From Acanthochlamys bracteata (taxonomy: Eukaryota > Streptophyta > Magnoliopsida > Pandanales > Velloziaceae), in assembly GCA_019914995.1 (NCBI GenBank), contig CM034143.1, positions 2,172,501 through 2,236,500 of the forward strand: a stretch of 64,000 nucleotides of DNA. The letters run 5' to 3'. Positions 22,291 to 32,602 of this stretch are shown here, piece by piece. The notes beneath the pieces are model-generated. The model was not told the origin of the DNA, made no database searches, and worked only from the letters and a program-made list of their open reading frames with translations. Position 1 is the first letter of the stretch. The number at the start of each line of letters is the position of its first letter. A program made the translations under genes and the position numbers.

Positions 22291-25200
22291 ATGCTGCGGC
22301 GGAACACGAGATTGAGGCGAGAATATTTGTATCGAAAGAGTCTCGAAGGGAAAGAGAGGGAGTTGTACGAGAAGAAACGAAAGATTAGCGAAGCTCTCGC
22401 AGGTTTAAACCTTCTAGAATCCAATTTTCGTTTGTGGGATTTGGTTTTGATTGATTCGGTTAAAGTTGCCAGCCAAGCTTTGTTAAAATTTAATGCCCCT
22501 GATAAAAAACTGGGGCTATTTGTTGGAGTTTTAGAGCTCTAGGTATGGCTGATTTTATTGTTTCTTTTTGTATTGAAGTTATTGATTGGTTGTGTTGATG
22601 CTGCAGAGGGAAAGCCCATTCCTACTGAGCTTCGGAATGAGGAGGCTGCATTACGGCAGGAGATTGACCTTGAGGATGAGCATACTGCAGGTCATCATTT
22701 TTCTTTATCATTCTGTCTGAAGTACCACTATTCGTACATGATTGTGTTAGAATAGTTGGTTCTGCACATGTTTGATAAAGAAACTGTTTCATTTTTGAAT
22801 TTTGTGGGTGAATACCTGATGTTGCCTTTGTTTATGCTATGGTGGATGTTAGCAAGTCTTAATTGTCTGGTTGAAAACCTACGTCCTTTCTGGTTACAAT
22901 GACGTGCTGATTATAGCATATGCTGACATGTTTCTACTTTCTTTCACCATGGTTTAGTTCCAAGGTCACTCATTGATGATGAGTACGCCAATACTGCTGA
23001 AAAGGACCCAAAAATCTTGTTGACCACATCTCGTAATCCAAGTGCACCTCTAACCCAGTTTGTCAAGGTAGTTTATGCGAGCTTGACTTTGTAGTTAATT
23101 TATTTTATTTTTAGTTTGGAATTTTATATAACCTTTAAAATGTTAATATTTCAGGAACTAAAGCTCGTGTTTCCTAACTCAACAAGAATGAACCGTGGTG
23201 GCCAGGTTGGTAGATACCTAATCATTCTAGTTGCATGATGATATCTTCATTGTTTTTAGTTGCCAGTTTTTCCTTAATAAGATATTTTTTAATTTAGTTA
23301 AACTTATTACGAATGCGTGATACTCACTGTTAGCCTACAATATTTAAAAAAAAAACTCTGAGAAAATGGTTTATGATGATGCTTATATTTTGGTGCTTGG
23401 TACTAATGAAGTAACACCTAAATGTGTCCTCATTTTCTTTTCAGTACATGTAAAACCATATTTCAAGTTTGTAGTACACAATGCTTTGTGCATTATTTGG
23501 CAGTACATTCATAATAAGGCTTTGTTAGTAGGCATTTCGTATTTGAATTTCCAAATGTCCAGAATTAGAGGCAATCTAGCTCTTTGCAAAGTGTACGATA
23601 TGTTGGCTAGATTTAGCACTCTTTCATTCTCAGCTATACTTTTTATAGTCAGTAAACTGTTGGCTGTTTGTTAGCACTTTTTCAAATTATGACCAATAGA
23701 TTTTCTAGTCCTTATAACTATGTTATGCTGCTTCAAGCTATCTTCTAAGCTCAATGTTCTTGGATGAATGTAGTGTAGGCAAGTGCCAAGGTGCATCATA
23801 CCTAAATCACTAAAATGGTGTGTTTAGTCAGGTCATTTGTTTTGGCTGTGACATTTTGCTTTTTATAGTACAGGAAGATGAGTACATGCAAGTGGTTTCA
23901 CAAGTTATATGTTATGGAAAGAACCGTCATGTTTTTTACAAGACAACGGCAAGATTAAGCTCACTATTCAATTAAGTAAACAAGAGGTCCTTTTCAAGGA
24001 TCTCATGTATTATGACATAGATCTAATAGTGGTGGTTCTTTTTACAAAAAGTAAAAAATCTCGGGAAATATGAGAATCCTTGAGTCCGACATTTTACTTT
24101 TTGTCTTTTTCTTTTTCAAATTAAAAATGGTCTTCTTTTCCTCATCTCAATAAATTTCCACAGTCTACCTTTGTTCTTATGCTGTTATTGTTTCCGTATG
24201 CTCTTCTTCCAGGTGATTGCTGAAATCATTGAAACTTCCCGTGCACATGATTTCACAGATGTTGTATTAGTTCATGAACATCGTGGCGTTCCAGATGGTT
24301 TGATTGTATGCCATTTACCATTTGGTCCAACCGCATACTTTGGTTTGCTCAATGTGGTATGTATTTCGGAATCTTGTATCTTGGTGATGGTTAAATGCTC
24401 AGACTTCTTACGGAGTACTCTATTACTTCGTTTCACATGGATGATCATGTGATACTGTTTGCAGTTGGCAATTTAGCAGGTATACTTAGTCAATAGTTAT
24501 TCAAGTTGTGTTCATGAATTTGCAGGTGACAAGGCATGATATTAAAGACAAAAAAGCTGTAGGGAAAATGTCAGAGGCTTATCCACATTTAATTCTCCAC
24601 AATTTCTCGACAAAGGTACTATATGCGAACACTAAAACATTATTATCGATGTCATTTGTTCTTTGTTTGGTAGAAACAACAGAAATGTCCAATAAATATG
24701 TAACTCGGGACACTGTAGGAGTCATGAAATCTTGAGATACCTTACTTTCATACAAAACTTGGAACACTTTAGGAGTTGAAGGTATTATTGTGTTTCGTCA
24801 TTATAACATAAACTGGTTTCCTGGTATTTTTTAATCAACAAGTTCCCGCTTTTTGGTGTGTAGCGCTGATATCTTACCTGCATGCATATTACAAGTACAT
24901 ATTCTTCGCACTAAACTGGTAATTGGTTTCCTGGTTATCAGTGAGGTTCAACTTCTGGGTGTTTATAGCACTAGTATCTGTTCTGCATGAATATACATGC
25001 ATATAATATTCTTACTAACTGGGAAAAAAAGCACACTAGGGTGGGGGCTGCTAGGGCATCTATCTCCCTCTCCAAAAGAAGAGGTTGAGGGTTCAAGTCA
25101 TCGGCGGTGCTGGTTTATGTATCAGCCAAGCACTCAAGGTTGGGGTGACTAGGTCATTCTATCTCACTCTCCAAAAGAAGTGGTTGAGGGTTCAAGACAC

Positions 25201-26164
25201 CACCAGTGCTGGTTTAACTCTAAAAGAAAAGAAGAGAAAAGAACTTGGGAAGAGAAAAAATAAATAAGCCATGTTCTCCAGACTTTTATTATCTGAAAGC
25301 ACCAAAATTAGTGGACATGTACGATTAGACAATTGACGGCTCAACTGGAACCAGATGAGAACATCATCAAGCCAGTTATCCAATTATGTCGCATTATATT
25401 GTCATTCTTTTAGATGGCATATAATTCAGTTGGTTGCTAATTTTGCATGTTAGTAGTTCATATATCTTTCTTTACTCCATTTAGTATTTTGTGCAAAAAG
25501 AATCCTCTCAAATATTCATCTGCAATAGCTTTCTTTGAAGTTGGCTATCTCATCCTTTTCTCAATGAATTTCTTCTTTGTGCCTGAAAAACCTCTGTCTA
25601 AGATTCTGATACAGATTTTGTTTTGCAGCTAGGAGAAAGAACAGCAAACATTCTCAAGCATCTTTTCCCTGTTCCTAAGCCAGATTCTAAACGAATCATT
25701 ACATTTGCTAACCAGTCAGATTACATCTCATTCAGGTAGGTGTTATGTTGGTGTTATGTTAGTCTCATTGGTTTGAATGTACGAGTATATCTCAGTATAT
25801 TACAAAAATTATTTCTTGAATGTAATTTTTGAGAGAGTGAGCACTCCATATAAGTTCCTTCGTCCATTTTCTTTCACCAGACATCATGTATATGAAAAAC
25901 GTGGTGGTCCCAAATCAGTTGAATTAAGGGAAGTTGGTCCTCGTTTTGAGTTGCGACTCTATCAGGTAACAAAATTTTTACTAATTAATAAGTGCTTTCT
26001 TCGCAATATTGGAAGATTCCTCCTTTGTATGACGTTTAACTGGTCATATCTCATCTCTGTTATAGATCAAGCTTGGAACAGTTGATCAGAATGAAGCTCA
26101 AAATGAATGGGTCATAAGACCTTACATGAACACTGCTAAGAAGAGAAGTGTACTTGGAAACTGA
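22291..26164 (+). CDS. IMP4: U3 snoRNP protein IMP4 (Brix domain), complete, 9 exons
   Basis: Exons 22291-22402, 22607-22690, 22958-23067, 23155-23205, 24213-24356, 24526-24615, 25629-25735, 25881-25965 and 26066-26164 join in frame to 293 residues, the usual IMP4 length; all introns have GT..AG ends. The start MLRRNTRLRREYLYRKSLEG is that of plant IMP4. The Brix domain follows: residues 90-260 include LLTTSRNPSAPL, VLVHEHRGVPDGLIV, HLPFGPTAYFGLLNV and the RNA-binding GPRFELRLYQ block; the end is EWVIRPYMNTAKKR. IMP4 with IMP3 and MPP10 positions U3 snoRNA on pre-rRNA in the nucleolar small-subunit processome. No lesions seen, so it looks functional. Confidence 0.95.
25031..25225 (+). repeat. 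tRNA-like (SINE-like) tandem dimer in an IMP4 intron
   Basis: Two units of about 98 bp (25031-25129 and 25130-25225) share tatctc.ctctccaaaagaag, gttgagggttcaag and gtgctggttta. Each has GGTTCAAG, resembling a Pol III B box, at about 25090 and 25188. It lies in sense orientation in the 1,013-nt intron between exons 6 and 7. Confidence 0.5.
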
Positions 26165-26990
26165 TACATTTCCACCCACCGGTTGTCCTGGAGCCAGCAT
26201 TACTGTTTGATGTTAGGGAATTTTGTACTCGTTTCATTGTACCATATGGTATTAAGAGATTGTACTATAGAATGTATTAATCTGCTGCAGAGGCAGTAGC
26301 CTTTATATACTTGCATCTTCTGTACTGGTCCCTGTATTAGATACTATTTCAAATCAGTAACTGATGTCGTGCGGAGTATGTTTGAGTGTTTAAAAAACAA
26401 TTTTTTTAAATGAGTTTATTTTAAAATATTTCAAAGAATAACTTTGAATCTTAAATTAAAAGATAATTAAAATTAGACATATGTGGATGGGAATAGAAGT
26501 ACTTTTATTTTTAGGAGTACCATGGGGTACCATTTTATTTATAATATTTTAAATTTAATTTCCACTATTATACATAAAATATATGAGGTACAATTTTTGT
26601 GATAAAATTAGTTCAATTTAATTACGAATCGAACTTCATCCCTTTTTTTTATTAAAATAGCAGAAAAATAAAAAAATTTAAAAGCATATATGTTGCTTTT
26701 TTATTAAGAGAGCAGATCAAGATCGATTTGTAATCTAATTAAATTAAATTGAATTTGGAACAATGTAAATGAAACGGTGCTCTATAATACTCCTATATAT
26801 ATATATATAATTTTATGATATATAATTATTTGTATAATAAATTAATAATTAAAATAAAATTTTAATAAATAGTTATAATTATTGTTAAATATTATGCGTC
26901 CAAGTCTTTTGTTGAGACTTTCAGCAAAATATCTGTTCTTACGACAACCAGACTGAATGTCAATCAGACGATGACAAAGCGCTTCCAACA
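26165..26990. other. IMP4 3' flank and AT-rich DNA
   Basis: The 3' UTR probably runs to about 26340. The rest is AT-rich, with a short (TA)n run at 26798-26810. No gene recognised. Confidence 0.45.
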
Positions 26991-27006
26991 ATCTCAAACT
27001 GAGGGT

Positions 27007-27234
27007 TAGTTTGGAAGTATTTATCAAATACTTTTCATTATTTTATTTTATTTTATATTTTTATTAGATTATATATAATATTTCATTAGATTTAGTTAAA
27101 ATTTTAAAATATATAAAAAAATTAAGCATTATATATAATAATAATATTATTTATTATTTTGGAAATAGAATAAAAATAAAAATATTTTTTATTTTTAAAA
27201 GACTTTTTAAAAAGTATTCAAGGAAAACCAATCA
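27007..27234. mobile_element. AT-rich MITE-like element
   Basis: The left end agtttggaagtatttatcaa and the right end ttaaaaagtattcaaggaaaacc are loosely inverted; the core is A/T-only. Member of the dispersed family also seen near 35180, 35990, 54073 and 55395. Confidence 0.4.
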
Positions 27235-27267
27235 CAGAGGCACTAATTTTGACCTTTAGCTATATTT

Positions 27268-27583
27268 AGGGCGTGTTTCAAATACGTATAAATAAGTTTT
27301 ACGAAATAGAGTTCGATGAGAAGGAAGCTCGATGAAAGTAAAGTTTAGAATAATAATTGAAATACGTGTAGTAAAAACAAAGATATGAAACTGATACAAG
27401 ACCAAAATATTAAGAGGATTTTTTGAACTAGACAAAAAAACTAAAATTTAGAATAAAATTTTGATTGAAGTAGAATTTGATGTGAAAATAAAAATGAAAT
27501 TCGAATAATAATTGAAATATATAAAGTGGTTGAATAAAAATTTTGAAGTGCAAAAATAAAATTTAGTATTCGAAACAAATATA
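27268..27583. mobile_element. Harbinger-like element, degenerate right end
   Basis: Starts GGGCGTGTTTCAAATACG after TTA, matching the ends of 20735-21854, and contains gataaa/gaattcgatg-type phrases in both orientations. The right end (attcgaaacaaat) is only a partial inverted match. Confidence 0.4.
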
Positions 27584-27839
27584 TAGTTACCCACTATCAG
27601 TGAGATAAATAATTTTTGTAAAATCTTTACTTTCTGAAAAAGTCATAATTGACAGATCCGAACCGAACCATCTGAATCGACACGAAAATTGTCAACCCGA
27701 ACCAAAAATTAGTTCGAATCTACAAATAGATCACTTATGTAATTAATCTGTCTCAATCCGGTATGACCCTTTCAGACCCGTTCTGCAATTAACCAAGTCC
27801 TAACAGTGTAAGTCCTAACAGCCTAACCTTACTTGTTAT

Positions 27840-28640
27840 CTACCTGCTTGAGCCGCTCGACTCCTAAAAGTCCCTAATTTCATTTCGTTCGCGATCTCCG
27901 ATCTCCAATCTCCAACAAGCTCGCTGGCGTTCTCTGACGAGCATCCCCTCTTCGGCTCTTTACTCTCCATCTTCTGCTCTCCGCTGTCCAGCTCTCTGCC
28001 CTCCGTTCCGGCTCTCTGCTCGCCGCTCTCCGACTACTCTCTCTGGTTAGTTTTTCTGCTCTACACGTTCTGTTTTCACCACTCTGGTCAGTTTCCGACT
28101 ACTAATTTCATCTCTCCGCTGAGTCTGCACACTGTCCGTCTACATTTTCTTCTAGTTTTTGTGTTTCGTTTATTCCAATCAAGTGATCGACGTCTTGCTG
28201 GAATAATAATAAAGAATAATTAAGGGCTTATTTTCATATTCTTAAAGGCTGCGAGGTTTACGGGCAGTCTGTTGAGGTTTTTTTTTAAAGAAAATTTTGA
28301 ATTTGCCGTGATTGTTGGACGAATTATTTTCCTGAGCTTCAAGGTTTCATTCTTCTCCAGAGGCCCCAAAGCTTGTGAAGTTGTCGAAAAAAAATTGATA
28401 TCTACACAGCTGTGCGCATCGTATCACTGTTTAAGAAGGGTCCTGGGTTTGAATCCTGCAATTAAAACAGAAAAGATTTAAAGTTCTTTTTTTCTTTGAT
28501 ATTCGTTCTTCAAACTATAGAAAAGAAAACAATACATATTAGAATTAGAAAAAAATTTTGGATTTTTTTTGTTGGAATTTTTGAATTTCTCAATGTGGGC
28601 TTTTGGAAATGCTTGTTGTGGTGCTAGAAAGTCACCGACA
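27840..28640 (+). other. Promoter/leader-like region without a recognisable gene
   Basis: A CT-rich stretch (27880-28060, ctctccgctgtccagctctctgc-like) looks like a plant 5' UTR. A tRNA-like B box (gggtttgaatcctg) lies at 28445-28458, perhaps a SINE remnant. No exon could be tied to the leader except possibly the NYN exon just downstream. Confidence 0.3.
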
Positions 28641-28677
28641 AGCTGCCATATTGATATTTGCAGTCAGATTGATGCAG

Positions 28678-28758
28678 GTCGTTGCTTTGAGTGATGATTG
28701 CCCAAAACTTTGGGCCGTCACATCAGATGCAAATCAACAGCAAGCAGCTCATGGAGCG
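28678..28758 (+). pseudogene. Isolated exon of a YacP-like NYN-domain protein gene
   Basis: The 27-codon exon reads VVALSDDCPKLWAVTSDANQ then QQAAHGA between a good acceptor (gatgcag) and donor (gtaagc), phase 0 at both ends. Plant YacP-like NYN ribonuclease-domain proteins have VVALREDGCPKVWVVTSDHCQQQAAHGA here; one Gly of DDGCP is missing. No flanking exon of this gene is visible nearby. The preceding exons, ending in the compatible phase, are at 56189-58733. Confidence 0.8.
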
Positions 28759-28759
28759 G

Positions 28760-30250
28760 TAAGCACCCTGTCAATTTCTGGATACTGAGAGCTATCTTCT
28801 TTTCCAACTTTTTTAAGTTAATTGAATAGTATTTTCTACTGAGCATGACTACCAATATGGAGCGATTAAACTTTGATCCTTAATCCTGTCTGTAGATGAT
28901 ATTATGGCATTACTTTACATATGTGTATCTTAAGGTTGTACTATTCTGAGACTTCATGAGACAATGTCTTAGTGAGTTCTCTGGATTTGGTAGACACTCT
29001 AAATTGCTTCTAGAGGGCTGCTTGAATCTTGACTTTTGCATGCGTCTTTTGGAGAACTTCAAGCAGTTCACACTTAACCCTCCACTAGTTAGCTCTACTG
29101 AATCTCAAGCAACTATAACTAGGCTTGATTACCATCCAATAAAACTGAAGATGTTAGGTGTTTGAAGCAGTATGGCTAAATGCCTGATCGATTACACCCC
29201 ATAGAAGAGGACTTCTTGATTTTACTTTATACATGCGATGGTTCTTCATCCTTATAGATAAAGTCAAGGTGGCAGGTATGATCTTGAGAACATGAAAGTT
29301 TTAAGTTGTCAGCTAAGGATTTTGACTTTTTCTGTGCTAAATGGGTCAAATTTTAATAGCTGGGCGAGTAACTTGTTTCTTCATACTATTTGTTTATATG
29401 CGTTTGTGATAAGATTTTGTTTCGTTTTGGTAAGCTAGAAGCGTCTAACCAACATATATCTTTCTTTACAAGCAATATAATATGAAAGAAAAAACAAGTT
29501 TTTAAGGAGATGAATTTGACAATATTTTTCGTATTTGATTGTATTTTAAAAGTGAATCTAAAAAATAATTATGATATTTATTAATTAAATAGCTTTGTAA
29601 ATAAATTTTAATAAAATGAATTATAATTGATATATTCTCTTTCTTTTAATTATATTAAAGTAAATTTTACTAAATAAGTTTAATAAAAGTAAAATTAAGT
29701 TAAAAATAAAAATTAGAATACTAATTGAAATACATGAGGTAAATTATCGAACCTCGAGTTATGATTCTGCCACGCTTCCTTTAGGCATAAGGTTTGTTCT
29801 TTATATTCGTAGTAATTTTTTCATCAAAAAATAAATTTCAAATAATGTTAATATAATTAATCATTTTATAATTTAATATTTAAATTTACTTATAAAAAAC
29901 AATAATAATAATGTCGAACAATTATGTAAATTATGATATAAATAAGTGTTTTAAGAAAAAAAAAGAACTTATGCAAAACCTTTTTCTATTACAAACTTCT
30001 GCGGATGAATCTGGAGAAAATTGAATCTTCCTAAACATCTCAAATCTACAATTACCAGCCTCGGTTGTTCACCATAATCTTCTTCTTCATCAACGAAAAG
30101 CTCACCGGAGAAGCCCTGTGGCATGGAGCTGTGCCTTCTGTGACCAGTTGATCTTCGTAAAAGATTTCAGTTGGTTTATGATGATGATTATATCTGCTGA
30201 GAAGAAGACCGTTAGATTGGTTATAAGTATAAGGGAGGTATTTGTATTGC
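28760..30250. other. Intergenic or intronic DNA
   Basis: Searched for the next NYN exon (GAFIWSSKAL-like) and did not find it. AT-rich at 29490-29760. Nothing else recognised. Confidence 0.4.
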
Positions 30251-30252
30251 AG

Positions 30253-30360
30253 GCGAGTTTTCGGGCGCTTGAGAGCTCCATTGCAGTCCCACCAGAAGAT
30301 GACTGCAACATGTTTGATAAAATGCTTAAGAGAAGAAGATTGGTGTTCTGCAAGGAATAA
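30253..30360 (+). CDS. Possible terminal exon of an unrecognised gene
   Basis: Directly after a tattgcag acceptor a 36-codon frame reads ASFRALESSIAVPPEDDCNM then FDKMLKRRRLVFCKE and stops. The composition is protein-like, but I do not know the family and found no upstream exon. Confidence 0.3.
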   Translation, partial: ASFRALESSIAVPPEDDCNMFDKMLKRRRLVFCKE

Positions 30361-30364
30361 TTAA

Positions 30365-31000
30365 GATCTTGAGTTCAATTCCAGTGCTTTTCTTCTACCA
30401 ACTCTTGACCTGTATAATTGATGAACTCTTGAAGGAAGAAGCCTCAAAATAATTTTGTTTTCGTTAATTGATACACTTCCTACGGATGTGCACCTACGTG
30501 CCCAGAGCCAGAATACTAGGGACACACATGCGTCAGGTCCCAAGTGTCCAGGACAATTCATTAGCAATCCATGTTGTTGGTGCAACTGCTAAGTCTTCTT
30601 ACCTGCCGAACACAAGGGTCGGGCACTTGCTTCTGTTGCTGCTGTTGTGACTGACCAGAACCAGAACAATATGACTGCACTCACAGATCAGACCCAAGTG
30701 CCCCAGACAAGTCCATCAAATCCTTCTCACTTGCACTATTGTTCTGTACTCGAGAACTTGTTCCTGTTGCTGCTAGAACCCAAACTAGACCTGGGCATGA
30801 CTTTATCCCAACCCAGAGCATATAGAAAACTTTAGCCATCAGGTTTTGCACCTTGGGTGGGTGTGCACTTGATGCTATCTGCAACCACCTTGGGCGGGTG
30901 TGCATGCATCTACAGGCTGCACTTTCTTAGGAAGAGCTTAAAGCTTGTATTGCATTAAGAACGCATGCTGCCTCCTTCTTGTCGCTGCTCTATTTAAGTT
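30365..31000. other. Intergenic DNA, nothing firmly recognised
   Basis: GC content is somewhat higher than average. A phrase like ttgggtgggtgtgca occurs twice, at 30855 and 30892. No domain seen. Confidence 0.35.
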
Positions 31001-31006
31001 TACGGC

Positions 31007-31535
31007 TGTGACGAATTTAGAATTTTTTTCAAAACCAATTGGCAATGATAAGAATGAGCCCAAGTCTTTATGAATATTATCTCAGGACCATTGATAAGCA
31101 ATATGGGACTAAATTATTCTTTAATACTTGCCCTCTATCAGTGTTTTTTTTTTTTAAATAATTAAATTGATGTGGGCTACGTGCTCTGTAATAAATTAGA
31201 TGAAGTAGACGATCTACCCTGAAATGAAATTGATTACTTGTCCTAAAATGTAGCGGACAACTGTCCTTTGAATGAAAAGAATTACCTGTCCTGAAATGAA
31301 GCGGGCTATTTTTGCCCTACAAAGAACTGGACCATAAAGGTCCTAAATAAATATGAATAATAAGTTAGATTTAACTCACATTTTGAACCGATCCGGTCCA
31401 ACCTGCTCTGATACAAGTGACAAACTTAGAATTTTTTATAAAACCAATTGGCAATGATAAGAGTGAGTCCAAATATTTATTAATATCATTTCAGGACCAT
31501 TGATAAGTAATGTGAGACTAAGCTATTCTTTAACA
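31007..31535 (-). mobile_element. TRIM (terminal-repeat retrotransposon in miniature)
   Basis: Two direct repeats of about 120 bp (31007-31126 and 31418-31535) enclose about 290 bp without coding capacity. On the minus strand the LTR begins TGTTAAAGAATAGCTTAGTC, and just inside it lies TTGTATCAGAGC, close to the Met-tRNA primer site; a purine-rich tract (gatagagggcaag) precedes the other LTR. ACGGC flanks both sides (31002-31006, 31536-31540) as a 5-bp target duplication. LTRs differ at many positions, so it is old. It never carried genes. Confidence 0.85.
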
Positions 31536-31540
31536 ACGGC

Positions 31541-32602
31541 AAGGCTAGGTAAAGGCATCAAGAACAGCTTATCAACTTTTACTTAGAATTATGTACTGAG
31601 TTTCTTCCACTTCTGTAAGTTTTCTATTTGTTCTTAAGACAAAAGACTTTCAAATGTTTTCTTCCTTTCAAAGAATGCTATTCTTAGTGTCTTATTGATT
31701 ATTAAGCATTATTGACACTACAATCAATAATTACATTTCTATAGTAAGGAAGAATTGTATTTTCAAACAAAGGTTTAAAAAACTACATTCAATTCTTCTT
31801 CTTTATAACCACATCATGTCATAAAGATTAGCAATTTATTATTTCTACAGTTGATGTACCGAAGATAGTTCTCACCAAAGGTAATAAGTTTACTTTAGCA
31901 ATTTAACACAGCAAGAGAAGGAGATGCATACCACTTCTAGGCCACTAATCTTTCTCATTTCTTTGTTTCCTTTTTGTTTTTAAGGTTGAGTTATGCAGTG
32001 ACTCTTCTTGCCTTCAAAATTTCTTGCAAACAATCTTGTACTTGTCTGACTTAGGTTATCTTATCCATTGGTTTATAAAAGAACTTTCTTTTTGGAACCT
32101 AAACTACCTATTGCCTTGCTCACAATAATTACATATGCAAAGCAACAGCTTTTAACTTGTTCATATTCAATTTTCGAGTAATACTTCTTGAAAAACAATT
32201 TGCGTCTTGCTTATGTTAATGAAGACATTGACTTCTTTTGAGATAATCGGCGCTGACAATTTTCAAATTCCTATTATTTTGGTGTAGTAAGCTGTTCTTA
32301 CCTTGTATTGGATTGCAGTTTGAACCGTGCGGTAACATTTCTAAAGCTGAGTTTGCTTCGAGTTCCCCATTTTTTAAAGCTCCTTGGTGAATTTGAACCT
32401 GGTCAAATGTTCGCTTTCTAGAACAGTGATAACTCACAAGAATTTTCTATGCATTTATACATCAAAATAATTCCCAACATTAGAATATTAAAAGATAAGG
32501 TTGTGTTGCTTTTCAATCTCGAGTAGAATTTTAATACCATTTCTCTACTTGTGGGAACCCCTGAAGATATTTTGGGTTGTAATTAACATAATTTCTTCCA
32601 AC
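31541..32602. other. 5' flank of MRL7L
   Basis: No gene recognised. It probably includes the promoter and leader of the gene starting at 32603; an acceptor-like ttggattgcag at 32309-32319 could end a leader intron. Confidence 0.35.

Noticed and set aside
23366-23674. 102-codon frame between IMP4 exons 4 and 5
   Set aside because: Lies wholly in an intron, with T-rich composition and no domain.
25031-25225. Functional tRNA genes in the IMP4 intron
   Set aside because: B-box-like motifs are present but no cloverleaf could be drawn.
28445-28458. tRNA gene suggested by the B-box-like gggtttgaatcctg
   Set aside because: No matching A box, acceptor stem or anticodon arm could be laid out around it; at most a SINE remnant.
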